DNA of 64,000 nt from Tyto alba. Lineage: Eukaryota > Chordata > Aves > Strigiformes > Tytonidae. The translations under genes and the position numbers were made by a program. The notes under the pieces are model-generated. The model was not told the DNA's origin and did not search any database. It saw nothing but the letters and a program-made list of their open reading frames with translations. Location: contig NW_024881321.1 in NCBI RefSeq assembly GCF_018691265.1, positions 15,627,387-15,691,386 on the forward strand. The letters are read 5' to 3'. Positions within the stretch are counted from its first letter, which is position 1, and each line of letters begins with the position of its first letter. Positions 49,831-63,932 of the stretch are shown here, one piece after another.

Positions 49831-52800
49831 ATCTAACAAAAAAGAAAAATACCTTGAAACTGATTGGTTTGGTTTTGGACCAAAATCCACAGGGTCCATT
49901 TAAACATTGAAGATTGTGCATATGACAATTAAGACATAGTAGTGTTGTTTTTTTTTTGTTTTTTTTTTTTTTTTTTTAATATACTTTCTGCAATGGAAAA
50001 ATAATAGAAATAGAGAACCTTCACTAACAGTCAAAGTTACAAATCCAGTGAGACAATTCTATTTCTGTTTTAAGCTCTTTCACTGCTCATGAATGTTAAA
50101 AAAGATTAAAAAAAAAAAAAAGTATTACAAAAATCATATGATGCATGTGCCTTCAACCATATGCCAGTCTCTGCTCTTTATTTCTTTTATTCATATCCCA
50201 GTCATATGCATCCTGGTACACCAAAGATTCTGTTTAATTAAAGTTAGTTAAAAGCTTAAACCACAGAGATCAGGACAGCTGCTAGAGGTATTAACCTGGG
50301 TGCTGCTTAGGGTGATCAGAAGCTCTTTCGTTTATTCTATGTTATATTGTCTTGTAAGAAGCTGTGTTGATTTTTTTTTTTTTTCCTACTGGCTTCTCCT
50401 GTGTACGGGAATAATTCCTGAGTTAAAACTAAAAGCAGCAAACATGAACATTTGGATTGAAACACTTTCCCTTTTTAAATTTGGAGCTTGTATTATATAT
50501 TTGCAAGATAACAATTGCAACCTCATTCATTGTTTTTGACTATGCATGAAGAGTATGATGTACAGCACATAAAACTTGTAAAGAGATTTTGCTAGGGAAT
50601 TTAAACTTTAGTTCCTCTTTTGTTCTTCATGTGGTTTAACTTGAGCATCTTATTCCAGCAGGGTAACAACTGGCAAATAGTTTAGTTTTATTAGGCAGAG
50701 GAAGTAGTGTATTACTCATTTATGGTAAATATAATGTGCACAGATTTCTGCTGATCTCAACATGAGACTGGATTTGATGAATTCTTCCTATATTCAATAG
50801 TAATGTCAAATATGTTAGAATCAGCTCATGCGAAAGCTTGAAATGGATAGGAAGAATGTACCTTTAGGAAATAAAATACTCCCTGTTTTCTGCATCTGAA
50901 TCAAACAAGAGGTTAAACATCTGATTCTCAGTCATGGTAAGGTTTCTTTATAATGCTTGGCGATACAAAGTGTCAGACATCTTTAGACAACGCTAGGTGC
51001 TCTGTGTGGGGAACTGCATCAAGCATCTACTCAACATAGGCGGTGTGATCTGGAGGGACACCCACTAACTATATTCAGTTACGTTACCATTTAATTTCTA
51101 CCTAAGCTTGCCTCAACGAAAATTACAGTGGAAAGCATTATTTACTATCTCATGAGGTCTAAGAACTTCTCTTTGAAGTCTGCAGTTATTTTGTATTCCA
51201 AGCACCAATTATAAATGAATTAAACTTATTAAACTGTGCAAAGAGACATATAAAGCAATCTTACTGTCTGTTGTCTTAAACAAGGCAAGATTATCATCCA
51301 GAGCTCTATAGGTGGTGTGTTTCTGAATATAATTGTTAAAAAGGGGTAAAAAACAATGTAAAGTACATAAAGAGGAGGAGATACTGTAGTTCACTTTAAT
51401 TTTAATCAGGCTTAGCACTGAAGTTAACTTTAAACTTCCCAATATGTCAGAATTTTATTGCTGAATATTAAACATTAAACTTTTAGTTTATAATAGTTAA
51501 CTATTAACAAGTAATCAATCAGCTAATTCATAACTTCTACTTGTCAGGTCTCTAATAGCTGTTGTGGTCCCAGTGGTGGCTAGAAGAACACTCGCTATTC
51601 CATTCAGTTAATAAAGTGGAAAATATCAAATATGTCAATTGTTCAGTATTCTAATATAATATAATAGAATGGCCAAATAGTGGTGATGCTGATGCTATCT
51701 TAAAATATTAAAGATAAATCTCTTTCGACTTTATAATATTTCCATAAATTCATAAGAAATAGAAATCATAAGTTGTAAAAAGTATGCAGCTGATAAATAT
51801 TTTCAATGTTCTCTGCTATGCCTAGAAGTAATTATTAGTCTTAAAACATCTGTTTATGGAAAAAAAAATGAACCTAAATTAGATTATTTCCCTGTGAACA
51901 GTGCATAGACCATGATGGAAAAAGCTTTAACAAAATTAAAAATATACAGTTACTTAAAAAATATATAAAACCCCTTTCTATATATTTTTTTTATGTTTGC
52001 CTGAGATAATCAATAACTGGAAAGTAAATACAGAAAAATGGGCATGAATTTTATTTATTATGTAAAGCTGGGAATTCTGCAGGGACTTAGGAGGAAGGCA
52101 CCACAATGTACCTATCTATTGTACATATTACTGTCCTCATTATCAAATTAACAGTTTATTTTGGAGTGCAATAACCCATCTGTATAACTCAAAAGGTATA
52201 AATCAGTAATAGGCTGAAGAGAAAACAAGACTTCAAGATGGCATTTGTCACATTATTCTGTATAAATTGCTTTTCTACTACTATCTTGAAAAGTTTCCAG
52301 CCAAAGGAAACTACAAAGAATAAACAAGCATCTGCCTTTTTCTGTCTATCCCTGTGGGATAAGTACCAGTTAAAACTACTGAAAAGGATGGCAATAAAAT
52401 TCTAGTGGTTGTGATTCATTCAAGCTTATAACTTTCTTGGAAACCTCATGAAACTGCAATGTAGTAAACACATAACCACTTCTAACAAAGTTGGTTGCCA
52501 AAATAACTCAATCAAGACAGATTATGCAAAGTTATATGCAGGATGTCATAAGCAACATTAAATACTGTACCTACGGGAATTACTAGGCCCTTTACTATAG
52601 AAGTCAGTGTATTCTGGAAAAAAATGAAGTTGACTACAAGTCATGACATTTACCTGAAGTGACTAAAAACCAGCTAATCCTGATGACCGAGTAGATATGC
52701 TACCCTTAGAATGTGTTTTATTTATTATGCAACTTGCCAGGAATTTTAAAGGACTTGTAAACCCATACCCTAGTTAATCTTAAATTTTAGCTATCTATTT

Positions 52801-54000
52801 GTTCAGCTTAAGTTTGTCTGTGTATTTAGCTATTCTATCTTCCAGTCTTAGGTTTTATCTACAATTTTTTTTGGTTACGGTTGTTGTTTTTGATTGAGGT
52901 AAAAAAATCAGAAACTAATTGAAAGTTATAATACAAAAGATATGTAAAAGCACATGTTTATTTTAGGGCTAGAATCCTTTGGCCTTTGAACATGACTAAA
53001 AATCTTACACCGAAAAACATTACTGTTAAGTAATGAGCTAGAGTTTTTGAGAAAACAATAACAGGTTAAAGGAGTAGCACATCTGGGGAAAAGTTCCACT
53101 GACTAGTAAATCTCTAAGAGGCTGTTATAAAAGAGGGATATACTGCATGTCCATATTCAGAGTATATCATGACACTGGTGTAAATAGCTGTAAGTAGTCG
53201 TTCTGGTTGGAAGTTTCATTATGAGTTTACACTATCATAACATTCCCGGTGAATGAATGGTGCTATTTCAACAGTGCAGTGTTTTAACTCTTTCTGTGAA
53301 CATTAAAGTTCAGCAACATGCAAAAAGGAAATCACAATGACTGCTATTCCATTTCACTATTTATTCAGACAGTGAAGTACATCAGCACAGAAAACCAAGC
53401 TTATCTCATGAAGATCTTTCTGATAGCACATACCTTTAATGAGCACAAGATATCTTTACTGGACACTATTTTACTAGATTGAGGATATGTTCTTTTGTTC
53501 AGTAATACCAGATGCAAACAGGTTCAGTTATTCAGATTCCATTTCAGGCATTCTGTCTATTTTAATCAATAAGAATTTTGTTCCTCTCTTGTAGAAGTAT
53601 TATGTCCTATAAATAAGAAGCTGGCTCAGAGTGATATGTTTGGATGCAGACCACAGTTTGAAAATGTTAATGCAACACCGTTAGTGTTTGTTACATAGGA
53701 GAGTAGAATCTTTATGTGGCTGCACCCTCATTTTCACAGGTCAGAATCAACTCTGGAATAGAGTTAGAAATACTGTTGACATGACAAATACCCATTATCA
53801 TGGTACTTCACCTGAACTGGTAACATTTTCAGAACATCTCGATTCACATTTGATGTTGCTATGAACCCAAACATGATTACACAGCAATCAAGTTCTTGAG
53901 CTCCTCAATGCACTGGAATTTTCAAACACCAATAGACTATAACATTAAATAATCTGAAAATCACTTTTCAGGTGTAATTTTATTGCAAAACAATTCTAAC
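49831..54000. other. AT-rich non-coding stretch
   Basis: Contains an interrupted poly-T (49948-49977) and an A-run near 50107. There are no genes or classified repeats; frames are 79 codons at most and unremarkable. Confidence 0.6.
49948..49977. repeat. Interrupted poly-T, 30 bp with one G
   Basis: (T)10-G-(T)19, simple sequence. Confidence 0.88.
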
Positions 54001-57000
54001 CTGAAATATGAAAATAACATCAGAAATAGTCACTTACTATTCGCAGCTGTGAATTCTTCTTCCCCATGATACCTGAAGATGAAAAACTCCTGGAGACAAA
54101 CATGTTGAAGTGCATTATATAAACATGTTATCATAAATGTGTTCAAATGATTTATCTTCTCAAAGCCTATTGTGCATGGGTATCCACCTATAATTTTAAA
54201 ATTTCTTTTTGGTAACTGATTTTTAATATTTACAGGTACATTGAGGTTGTCTAGAAAAATGTAACAATGCTTATCATGTGTTTAGTGAAAGAAAACTCAA
54301 AAGAAGTTATATCTCAAAGAATTAAATTGCATCTGAATCTGTACAGATGTCTCAGGATGTCTAGAAACCTTAAGCTAGGTTTAATCTTCACTGAATTTAG
54401 GAACTTGACTGAAGTAAATCAGAAGCATAGTTACTATAGGCTCCTGCTACATTGAATAACTAGAGATATGTTCTTTCACAGGCATTTCACCCTGAGAAAA
54501 TGTCCACTATTTTATACTCTCTTTACCTAAAGTCTCAGATGTTGATGTTCTTATATTAAATTCCTTATGCTGGTGTGCTGTTTTGGGTATGAATGATCTC
54601 TCCTGAACACAAAGAACAGCCACAACTCCAGAATTTGGGAGTGAAAATGCAGCTTTTTCAGAGAACATAGCTTAAACTCTGAAAAATTATTATCTGAAAG
54701 GGAAAACACAAAGATATTCTCCTTATCATGGCAGTCCATCAAACAGTATAGGTTTTATTGATGTGTCTTTCTTCTTCAACATACTACACTGAAATCGGTA
54801 GAACTTTGTGTAGAGGAGAGAGCAGTTCTTTGTGAATAACAGTTGTGCAGTATAAATTACATATGTATGTAGCAAAAAGTTTGAAATGGCATACAGGCAA
54901 AAGTTATACAGGAGAAACACCCAGATTATTTAAGAAATATAAAGGTACTGCTTTTGCAGCTAGGAAATATCAATGTCTTTATATGTTTTCCCTCTTAGTA
55001 AGAATATTGTAAATATTATTCAATTACTTTTCATTTCAAAGAAAATTGAATTGTTCATTATTATATTTGAAAGTTACAGCTGAGATAAAGTTTAGAAACC
55101 ACTCTGGAGCTTGGAATTTCCTGGGTTTTGACTGCTACATTCTCTCAAGCCTTAATATTGCACTAATGTCTTTCTCTTTTTTCTTTTTTTATTTCTGTTC
55201 TTCATTATACCTAAAGACTGTACACAAAGAACATTTAGGGAATAACTAAAAGAAACACACACACAAGGGAGCAAAAATCCACAGATTGTATTGATCCTGG
55301 CATTTTCCCATGTTCCAACCAAATGAACAAGACACAGGTGCAACCAGAAAGAGCAGGTGATCCAAACAAACTGTTATTGTGATGGGAATAAATATGATTT
55401 TTTGTCCATAATGTATTCATCTCAAGGCACATTTGTGCATCTGTTATGTATTTACCAGCAGTGTTGATTTCTGCCAGAAATCTTAAAAGAATGTAAATCT
55501 CTGAATTTATACACCTTAAAGTTATATTCAACAGCTTTCTTCTTTATGGTTTCCATGTCTGGAATCTTAAACCAATTAATCTAATAATACAACTAACATT
55601 CGGTAACATAAGCAAGTCATGTGCTTATAGACTCATTATTCAGCAAAAATAACATAGCGAGAGTTAGGAAGACATGCTGAGATTTTGGTATAAAAAGTAT
55701 CACATTATATACAGGCATCTCTTCACTGATCTTTTACTTTCTATGTGGTTCTTTCCAGCATTATTTCCTTTTTATCAGCTTGTTAACCTGCTATTGAACC
55801 AACAGAGAGGTTTATCCAAACCAGTAAATACTGATTATTTTATGAACAACCATGTTATGAATAGGTAGGCATTTAGAAGTGTGCAAGAATTGAACCAGTA
55901 TATTGAGCCAAGCAGGGAGATACCTTCTAAAACTTTTAATATAAAACAATATGAATGCTGTGAGAACAGAATTAACAGCGGAAAGGGCTGAGACTAGTGT
56001 GTTGTTGGTAAATAACGTCTTTAACCAGGCACATAATAGTGTGCAAGATGGACTAGTCTGATCTAGATGTGGATCTGGACTAGGCCAGACTAGACCTGGA
56101 CTAGATGTGGACAAGGCCAGATCCTGTAAAGTATTTCTCATGTTCTCATCTTTATTCTGAGCACTGTTGACTCCTACATCTACAAAATTAAACTGAAATT
56201 TCATAAACAGAATATGAACTCCAGCTTCATTACAGTTTCTTGACTATAGCAATCACACCATCTCTAAAATTAACCACATGTGTTCTACCTTTGCTGTTCC
56301 TACTCTCACCACATTCTCTTAACATTTCCAGAGCCAGCAAAGCTGGGCTTTCTTTCCCATTCTCTCCTTCTGGGTCCAGAACTCTTGCATTTCTGATTGT
56401 TCATTTACTTCAGCAGGATGAATTAGAAATGCTAGGTGTTCACCCAATAGATTGGTGATTGAGGCACAATTCTGGGAAGTAAGAAAGACTGAAATCCCAT
56501 ACTATTCTCCTCAAATCCTTTTCAATCATTCTCAACATTAAACTATTAAGTAGGAAGTCATAGCTACTGTGGCCTCAGCAACCTCCTTCTTCATTAATCG
56601 ACTCAACTATACCAAATGTACAACTTCAGTGTAGGAAATGTTTTCAGGCTCATGTAATTTCATGTGTATATAAATAAATTTTTTAAATTACATGCAGTCA
56701 CTATAATTCTGAACACGTTTCAGGAATAAGCCTTGGACGGGAACCGTCAGGTGGTTGTGGCTACCCTGCTTAGAGACAAAGGCATGTATGGGTGTAAATT
56801 ATTTAGTGTTAGTTGATCTTAGTGCCAGAAAACAGTCTTAAGCATCTTTGTTTAACTACTGTAAACATAGCCATATAGACAGAACACAATATTTGTGAAC
56901 CAAACACACTGACCGCTTGCTATACGACATACTATTTAAACAACTTTATTTGTTTTCCCCTGAATATTTTAAAAATTATTCAGAACATATCACAGGTAAC

Positions 57001-57900
57001 TTTCTTGTCAAATTTAGATCTTAGATGTTTAAAATCATTGTCACATTATAATAGCACCTGGATTATAAAACAGGATAAATGTCTGATCTTTGGCACTGCA
57101 ATTCAATACCTAAATAGAGATTTTACCTAAGAAACTGCTTAAAATGATTGGTTTGGGGCTGATATTTTCTGCCTAAATTCTACTGTAGATAACTTTTAAA
57201 AGAATGGTTTTGGAAAACATGGTATATGGTTGTTAATCCTCTCCCAAGTGGCTTAAATGTTATTCCTTTATCCAGAGTTTTAAGTGTCTTTATATTCTTC
57301 CTTATCTTATCTAGAATAGGAATTAGTGTTTATTAGAGTGGCACTCTGACTACATCGACATTGTTAAATAAAAGTGACAGGAACATTGTCTATAAGGGGG
57401 TAGTTGATACAAACCTTAAAAAGGTGCCAGGGAACATAATCACAATTAACCACTAGAAAATTCTGGTACACTGTTTGAAAATTTGCACAGGCCATTTTAT
57501 TTACTAGTATACTGGCATAGACATAGTCACACAGTTCTCTCAGGAATATCTGTCACATGCATCTAACTTCACATGTCTCATAACAAGAAGGGTTATTTTT
57601 CAACTGTGAAACAGGAGAGAGAGAGATGTTAAGTAGTGTGTACCAGTTTTTTAGCAAGTGCTGCCATCTCTCTCCTTCCTCCTGACCTGATAGACCTGAT
57701 GCCACGGACACAGATGATCAATGAACTCAGGTGTGCTCTGGTATCATACAAAGCTGTGCTACCTAAGTGTGTGTAGGAGGGAATCTTGTTCTTTGGTAGT
57801 GACAGAAGTAGTAATATCTCCCTCAAAAGATTTGGTAGCTCCCATACCATTTTTCAGCCATAGCAGAGATGCATACTGGTAGGAGTTACAGATATATAGA
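54001..57900. other. AT-rich non-coding stretch with one CTAG-rich repeat patch
   Basis: Mostly unique AT-rich sequence. The minus-strand 130-codon frame at 55812-56204 is the longest outside repeats, but shows no recognisable domain and partly coincides with the CTAG-rich patch. A minus-strand GTAAGTGAC donor-like site near 54029 follows a short ATG-led segment, but no upstream exon evidence exists. Confidence 0.5.
56049..56124. repeat. CTAG-rich imperfect direct repeats
   Basis: CTAGATGTGGA occurs at 56063-56073 and 56101-56111, each followed by a related AGGCCAGA word, giving an imperfect repeat unit of about 38 bp. The patch also has several CTAG and CCAGA/TCTGG words that could pair as short hairpins. 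Confidence 0.6.
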
Positions 57901-57941
57901 TTCCTATCAGAAATAAACAAATGGAATAAACAATAACTTAC

Positions 57942-58145
57942 CTTTCTACTGTTTATTGCTTCTTCCTGAGTAAGATGTCTGGTTACAGAGGAAATTTCAA
58001 TAGATTCTTTTCTGCAGAAGATAGAAAATATCTGTAATCGAATGGAGCTCTTAAAAGTTTGAAGCATTTTAGCTGTGAGAGTACAACTCTCTGAAACCAC
58101 TAGCAACTTCTTCTGACACTTTTTAACTAAAATCAGCTCAAACAT
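57942..58145 (-). other. Candidate exon (weak): open frame ending at a consensus donor
   Basis: On the minus strand a frame open from 58145 reads MFELILVKKCQKK and onward. It reaches ...QEEAINSRK at 57942 and there meets AAAG|GTAAGTTATT, a near-perfect 5' splice site. The frame happens to continue past the donor to 57759. I see no convincing acceptor; the upstream AG sites lack a pyrimidine tract. I do not recognise the peptide. GTAAGT is expected by chance roughly 16 times per strand in 64 kb at uniform composition, so the donor alone means little. Confidence 0.12.
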
Positions 58146-60289
58146 CTTCTTAAATTTTACAAAAATTAGCTTCAGGGAGAGACCTGGTGCACCCAGTTTT
58201 AAACTGAAGTGATTTTTTTATGTCTGAGATAAACCACTGAAAATCAGGGTTTATGTCAGATTTGCTGGCACAAATAGAGAAGCTGCTATATAGCAACACT
58301 GAATAAGTTTGCTTTTATTTCCTTCTATTCTAGATATAAGAGATCAGCTTCCCAACACATGCAAATTGGTCACTGAAATCAATAAAAGATTTAGAAATTT
58401 ACAACATTACTGACAAGCATATATCTATCTGTATAAGGCCAGACATGTAGACCAGACAAAGCTCCTACTTAAATTCCTTGCAGGCTGTTGAACTACTTCA
58501 GATTTTCAGTGCCATAGTTCAGAATATAGATTGCAAACTAAATTATATAAGGGCTTAAATAGAGAGAAGATTTAATATTTGTCTCTCAAGGGTGACCTTT
58601 GAACTTAAACTTTTACTGGAAGTGTGACCTGCTTCTATGTTATTTGAGCATTTTGTGGGACTTCTACACTTTTTCCCACTACTTATTGTCATGTAATTGT
58701 CTGTTTCATGACTCTAACCCAACAGTATTTTCTCCACTGGCTCAGATAGACAGATAGAGAATTGTACCAAACATAGTCCACTTGCTTAAATAAGCAACTT
58801 TAATGTGAGGCATTCCATCAAAATGCAGATATCAAAAATGGATCAGATCAATCATGTTTATTTTTCCCTGATGATTGCAGGTATTATAAATTGATTAGTT
58901 TGGGTCTAGATATTTCAATTGCCAGTCTTAGGTGAAATGAAGTCCACCATAAGCATTCAGAGTTAATAGTCAAAGAAAGGCGAGATTTCACATAAAGGTG
59001 AAACAAATATACAGTGTCTAGTCTCAGTATAAGGCTGTCATAAGAGCTAGAAACAAAAATCTAAGAACAGGGAAGCAATGACATATTAGCTAAAGATACT
59101 GAATATATATTTGATACAAACACTGTCAAAGGTTTTTGGTTTGTCTTTCCTCCCCAACCTTCCCACAGCCCCCCCCCCCCCCCACCACTAAATCACATCA
59201 AGTTTTAAGGGAGAGGAGTGAAGGAAGACTGCAGATAAACTTACGCAAGTTTCTAAGGAACCCATGCCATACAATGCATGTCTTACAATGATTTGTGTTT
59301 CCAAAAAGATGACAAATGGACAGTGATGGCACATGTCACACACTGCTCAAAGACTAGAGTTTAAAACTGTGCTTAATGTGAAGTGAATATAGGTCAGGGG
59401 TAGCTTAAGAACGGTCTTGAAAATGAAAGTTAAAAGATGGTATTTAATGTGATAGAAAGGGCAAGACTCACAGGGATCTAAAAATTTCTGGTGACACAAA
59501 GTTATGAGAGCCTGAACAGATGTTCTAGTTTTGCAGAGAGATACCACAGATCATGAATCAGAGCCACTGTTCAAGAAGAATCTGCAAATTTAGATATATT
59601 CCGGAAGTTAATTGAAGATATTACCTAACTCACAAGCAGGATAGTGAAGTTGCTCGTAAAGGTAGAGGTGAAAGAAGACTGTGAGGGGGAAAATGTGCTA
59701 TTAAAGAGGTAGGCTCACAGTATTTGCTCAGAGGGACTATAGTTTGGAGATAAGAAATAGAGCGATAAGAAGGGGGAGAGGAGGAGAGCGACAAACATAT
59801 GATCAGTACAGTGGAAGAAAGCATAGTCAATATTCTAAAATATTCTCTGCAGAAAGTGTTCTCTCATAAAATCTAAGACTTAGTAGCAGTGCTCCATTAT
59901 GACAGCCAGTAGGGAGGAAAAAAAAAATCATCTGAGCTACTGCATAAGTCATTAAAAGTAGATGAATCACACATTATAAATGCCAGTGAAGGTAGCCTAG
60001 ATAATAATCTCATGTGAGAATCTCCATACTGTAGTTGTCTAAAGATAGAGGATATAACTCTATCAAGTATCAAAAGTGAGAAGAGGAACAGGGCTGCAAC
60101 ATAGCTCTGTAGGAATCCCACAAAAAGTTATAGTGGTGATATCTGTGTTTCCCCAGACAAAGTTATGAAGTAATGACTGGGTAGGCAGGAGGAAAACTGG
60201 TGGAAGACAGAATATGTAAACTGAGATAAACTAAGACTTCTTCTTGGTATCTTTCCTTGAATTCTTTAAATTCCTGGAAGAAGAGCACC
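58146..60289. other. AT-rich non-coding stretch
   Basis: No recognised gene or repeat body except (C)15 at 59169-59183 and a purine-rich patch around 59630-59830. Confidence 0.55.
59169..59183. repeat. (C)15 homopolymer
   Basis: Fifteen consecutive C followed by ACCACTA. One of three G/C homopolymers of 13 or more in the window. Confidence 0.9.
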
Positions 60290-60745
60290 ACTGACTGGAG
60301 GAGGTTGATCATGAATCAGACACAACTGGCTTATAGCACCACTTCTGTAGTTTGCAGAGTAAGCCAAGATGAGAGGCTGAGAGATGGATTTTTTTCATCC
60401 TTAACAAAAAAAATGTTGGAAGAGGATCTTATGGCTATCCATAACTACCTAATGAGAAAGTATAAAGAGAACAGCCAAATTCAACAGTGCACAGAACGAA
60501 GTCATGAAGAAAGTTAGAACACAATAAATTCTGTCCCTGAAAGAAAACCAAATAAATGTGGTGTGTGGGCACACACTGGAACAGGATGCGCAGAGGGGCT
60601 GTGGTGTCTTATCCTTGGAGATATTCAGAACTCAGCTGGACACAGCCCTGAGCAACCTGCTACACCTGGATGTGCATTCAGTGAGGCACTGGACAAAAGA
60701 CTTCCATAGGTCCTGGAAAACTCTACAATAATTCACAATTCTAAG
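60290..60745 (+). mobile_element. Old CR1 LINE 3' portion
   Basis: The clearest part, 60575-60660, reads CACTGGAACAGGATGCGCAGAGGGGCTGTGG, then CTTGGAGATATTCAGAACTCAGCTGGACA and GAGCAACCTGCTACACCTGGA. It follows the CR1 segment that encodes the HWNRLP...LEVFK-RLD end of ORF2. Upstream, GATCTTATGGCTATCCATAACTACCTAATG (about 60425-60454) parallels the CR1 'DLIA-YNYL' coding segment, and the open frame at 60257-60517 covers this part. Frameshifts separate the two. The terminal microsatellite is missing. It is more diverged than the copies at 13, 18 and 28 kb. Confidence 0.75.
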
Positions 60746-63700
60746 AAAAGACAAGAGATTTTTTTTTTTTTTTAAGACCAAAAAACTTGAAGACTGCTTA
60801 TATTATGAAGGACAGGCAAAAAGGGTGAGAGATTAACTGAAGAGTATGGGCAAACGAAAAACATGGTCATGAAGAAGATGAAAAGATTTTCTTCAATTTC
60901 AACAGTTTGAAAGGCTATTAATTTTATCTTACTAGACTCATGAAAATTAAATAGAATCATTCTAGTGCTAAACAAAAACTTTAGATATATTTTTTTTCAG
61001 TTTTAGCCCAAATTATTACACAGGCTAACCTGGTTTATTGTTGATTTCTTTTTAAAATGAATAAATACAGAAGAATTCACTTATAGCTGAAATACATTAC
61101 TTACAAATAACCATTAAGCTTGTGACAAGACTACACCACTGTCTTTAGGTCCATTACTCTAGGAAAACTTCATCTGTAAATTATCTGTTTTCCTATCTGT
61201 AGAAGGGAAACGGTGAAAAAAGCTTGCTTTATAGTCACTGAGCTCTTCAGATACTGAGAACTGTTGCTGTTAATACTGTGAATTCTGAGAGACAATAAAG
61301 ACAAATGTGCTAATCTCCATTGTTCTTTTTTTTTTTTTTCTCTCAAATAGCTGAAACTCCTTCGTCTATCTCCCACAGGCATCTGTGTATGTTGAATCCT
61401 AAAGGAGATACTTCATGTCCTTTGGGTTAGTCATTTCTGCAGATTTATTTGATGTATGCAATGGTTTACAAGCTCTTCAGAAAAGCATTTGCTAGAAGCA
61501 GCAACTGCAAGTCTGAAATGGAAATTGCAGAGGCAGCAGGCAATACAAACAGGAAAGCACAGGGGAAAACATACCCAGGGTTCAGTCATGTGCCCACTAG
61601 AACTTCCAGGTCTTAAATGGTTAGAGAAGCAAGTAAAGAAAACAGGTATTTTAAAAGAATTCTTATAAACTTATTATGATGCCCTGGGTTGAATGAGCTG
61701 TGTTTTTGGTTTTTTTTTTATGATTACTCAATTTAAACAGGACCTACTATACAAACAGAATTATTATTATTTTTTAAATTAATCCAGTTAAAAAAAAATG
61801 TGTTTGCAGTGGCCCTTTGAATTGCCAGCCAAACATTACTGTATTTGAAAAAAAACATAAAGATATTATGGTCATTTGCTTATGATTGTTATGCCCTATT
61901 CCATTTTATATATGGGTTCTATGATTTATTGACATCCCAGTATAAATGATTCTTTATTTTCTATTCATCCTAACCTTGGTCAAATAATACCACCGTACTT
62001 CTCTTCACAATATTTTCCTAATATCTCAGCTCATTTAATTCTATTGATCCACTGAAGAGTATAATGGCAATGAAACTGGAATTAATAGCACCTCCCTTCT
62101 CCAGTGCTAAGAGCTTTCCTATTTAGTCTGTGGACCATCACACAAAATCATAAAAGTAGACAAAAAAGCAGACTGACCTTTATCAGCTACTATTGTGTTG
62201 CAAAATTCAGTAAAGCCCAGAACATCATTTTCAGTTTTATGGCACTGTTTTCTTAAATAATAAGGGGAATGGGGGGGAGGAACTGACCCCTGTTCAGCAT
62301 TTACTTAAGCAGAATTGGCATTAATAGAGTATTCTGTCAAAAATTCAAGTCCAGGAAAATGTATGGCTTTGTCCGCAGCAGCAGCTATCTTAGTAGATTG
62401 CACTGTCACTGCTTCACACAAAGAGCATTGCAACACCATTAGTGGACATAAATAATGCACAAGCTCTTATGCAGTACTCAGCTAAGTGCATGGAAACCTT
62501 GGGCTCCTGTTGTCAGAAATTCAATGGATTAGTACCTAGATTTATTTTAAGTCTGTAAAGCACTTTGTTCTTGACAGCGTTCAAAGTAGAAAGAGTGCTA
62601 TCCTGAATGTGCATCTTAATACTGTCATTCTTGTCTTGTAAGAATAGATGAAATATGGGATGCAATACTTCTTTTTAATATTTAAAAGTTTTCACTGAGT
62701 GGACGCAGTACACACATATCCACACAGATATATATATATGTGTGTTTATAGATATATTTATAAGAACACAGAAACCCATAGTTACCTTACTGATCTGGAA
62801 ACGCAGAAGACAGATATGCAATGTAATTTTAGTAAGGAAGAGTACCATCACAATTTGAGATTATGAAAATCAGTACTGATAAACAAATATATTATTGTTA
62901 TTACCTGTTTTTCTTTGTAAATGAGATGTGCCCTCTGACAGATTCCTATATAAATATCACATTTACAGTTCCATTACAACACAAAGTACTTAGCTTCTAC
63001 AATGAGCATTACTGAGAAGAGATCCTATGGTTAACTGAGATTATCATGAACATTTTCATCAGATTACTAATATTGACAACTCAGTAAAGCCTTACTTACA
63101 ACATATCAAATAGAATAGTGTTATTGTACAAGTTTACTAAAAAATGTGAACTTCCTAGTTTAAAGCGAAGCAAAACAAAACACACAAAAAGCCCCTGAAC
63201 TTTTCAAAACCATCATTTAAAAGCATGTGAAATATGTTTAAGAAATCGCTTCACAGCAATAGAGACTGTGGGGTCTATTTGCCTCTAGATGTTCTGGGGA
63301 GTTAAGCATGATAATCCCCCATGCATTGAGAGGATAACAGGACCCTTTGTGTAGATTAAAAGCAGTTTTCTATTGATATAGGGGTGGTAATGCAAGAACA
63401 GCAATATCTCATGTGAAGGTCAATCTTTCACAATGCCACTAAGACATAAAATCTTCGTTTGAAATAATAACAGTTACCTTTTCTCTTTGCCTGCATGGTC
63501 CATGAATTTCCACACAATTCACTGAACTAGCAGTCAATGAACTATTCATTATTGAACCCAGTGATTTAAAAGTCACAATATGTACATCATTAAGGCCTAT
63601 TTGAAAAAAAATGTCAAATTCCAGAAAACTTGGCAGGATTTGAAAAATGTTAAAAGCATATTGCAGTATCTACACAATAATCTTTGAAACATTCAATCAG

Positions 63701-63932
63701 AATTGCTTTGTTGCCAACTTTTTGATATCTGTAACAAACAGCACACTCATCCAAGGGGAAATTACTTGTTTATCTCCTTAACTACTGGAAGATATATAAG
63801 CTTGTCTAGTTAACATGCAAAGTTCTCCACCAAGTCTGAAGGTATTTCAGTTTGTACAGCCTCATGTTCTACTAATTGTAACAGATTTTCTGTTAAAGCT
63901 GTTCCCCACGCCATCTATACTCACAAAAGAAA
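60746..63932. other. AT-rich non-coding stretch
   Basis: Contains a (T) run near 60759-60773, another near 61327-61340 and an AT/TG dinucleotide patch near 62728-62745. The parts at about 62350-62580 and 63480-63600 are free of low complexity and look less degenerate than the rest. No gene is seen. Confidence 0.5.

Noticed and set aside
55812..56204. 130-codon minus-strand frame, the longest outside the LTRs
   Set aside because: No domain, no splice context and a mixed Leu/Ile/Phe/Ser composition; part of it is the CTAG-rich repeat patch.
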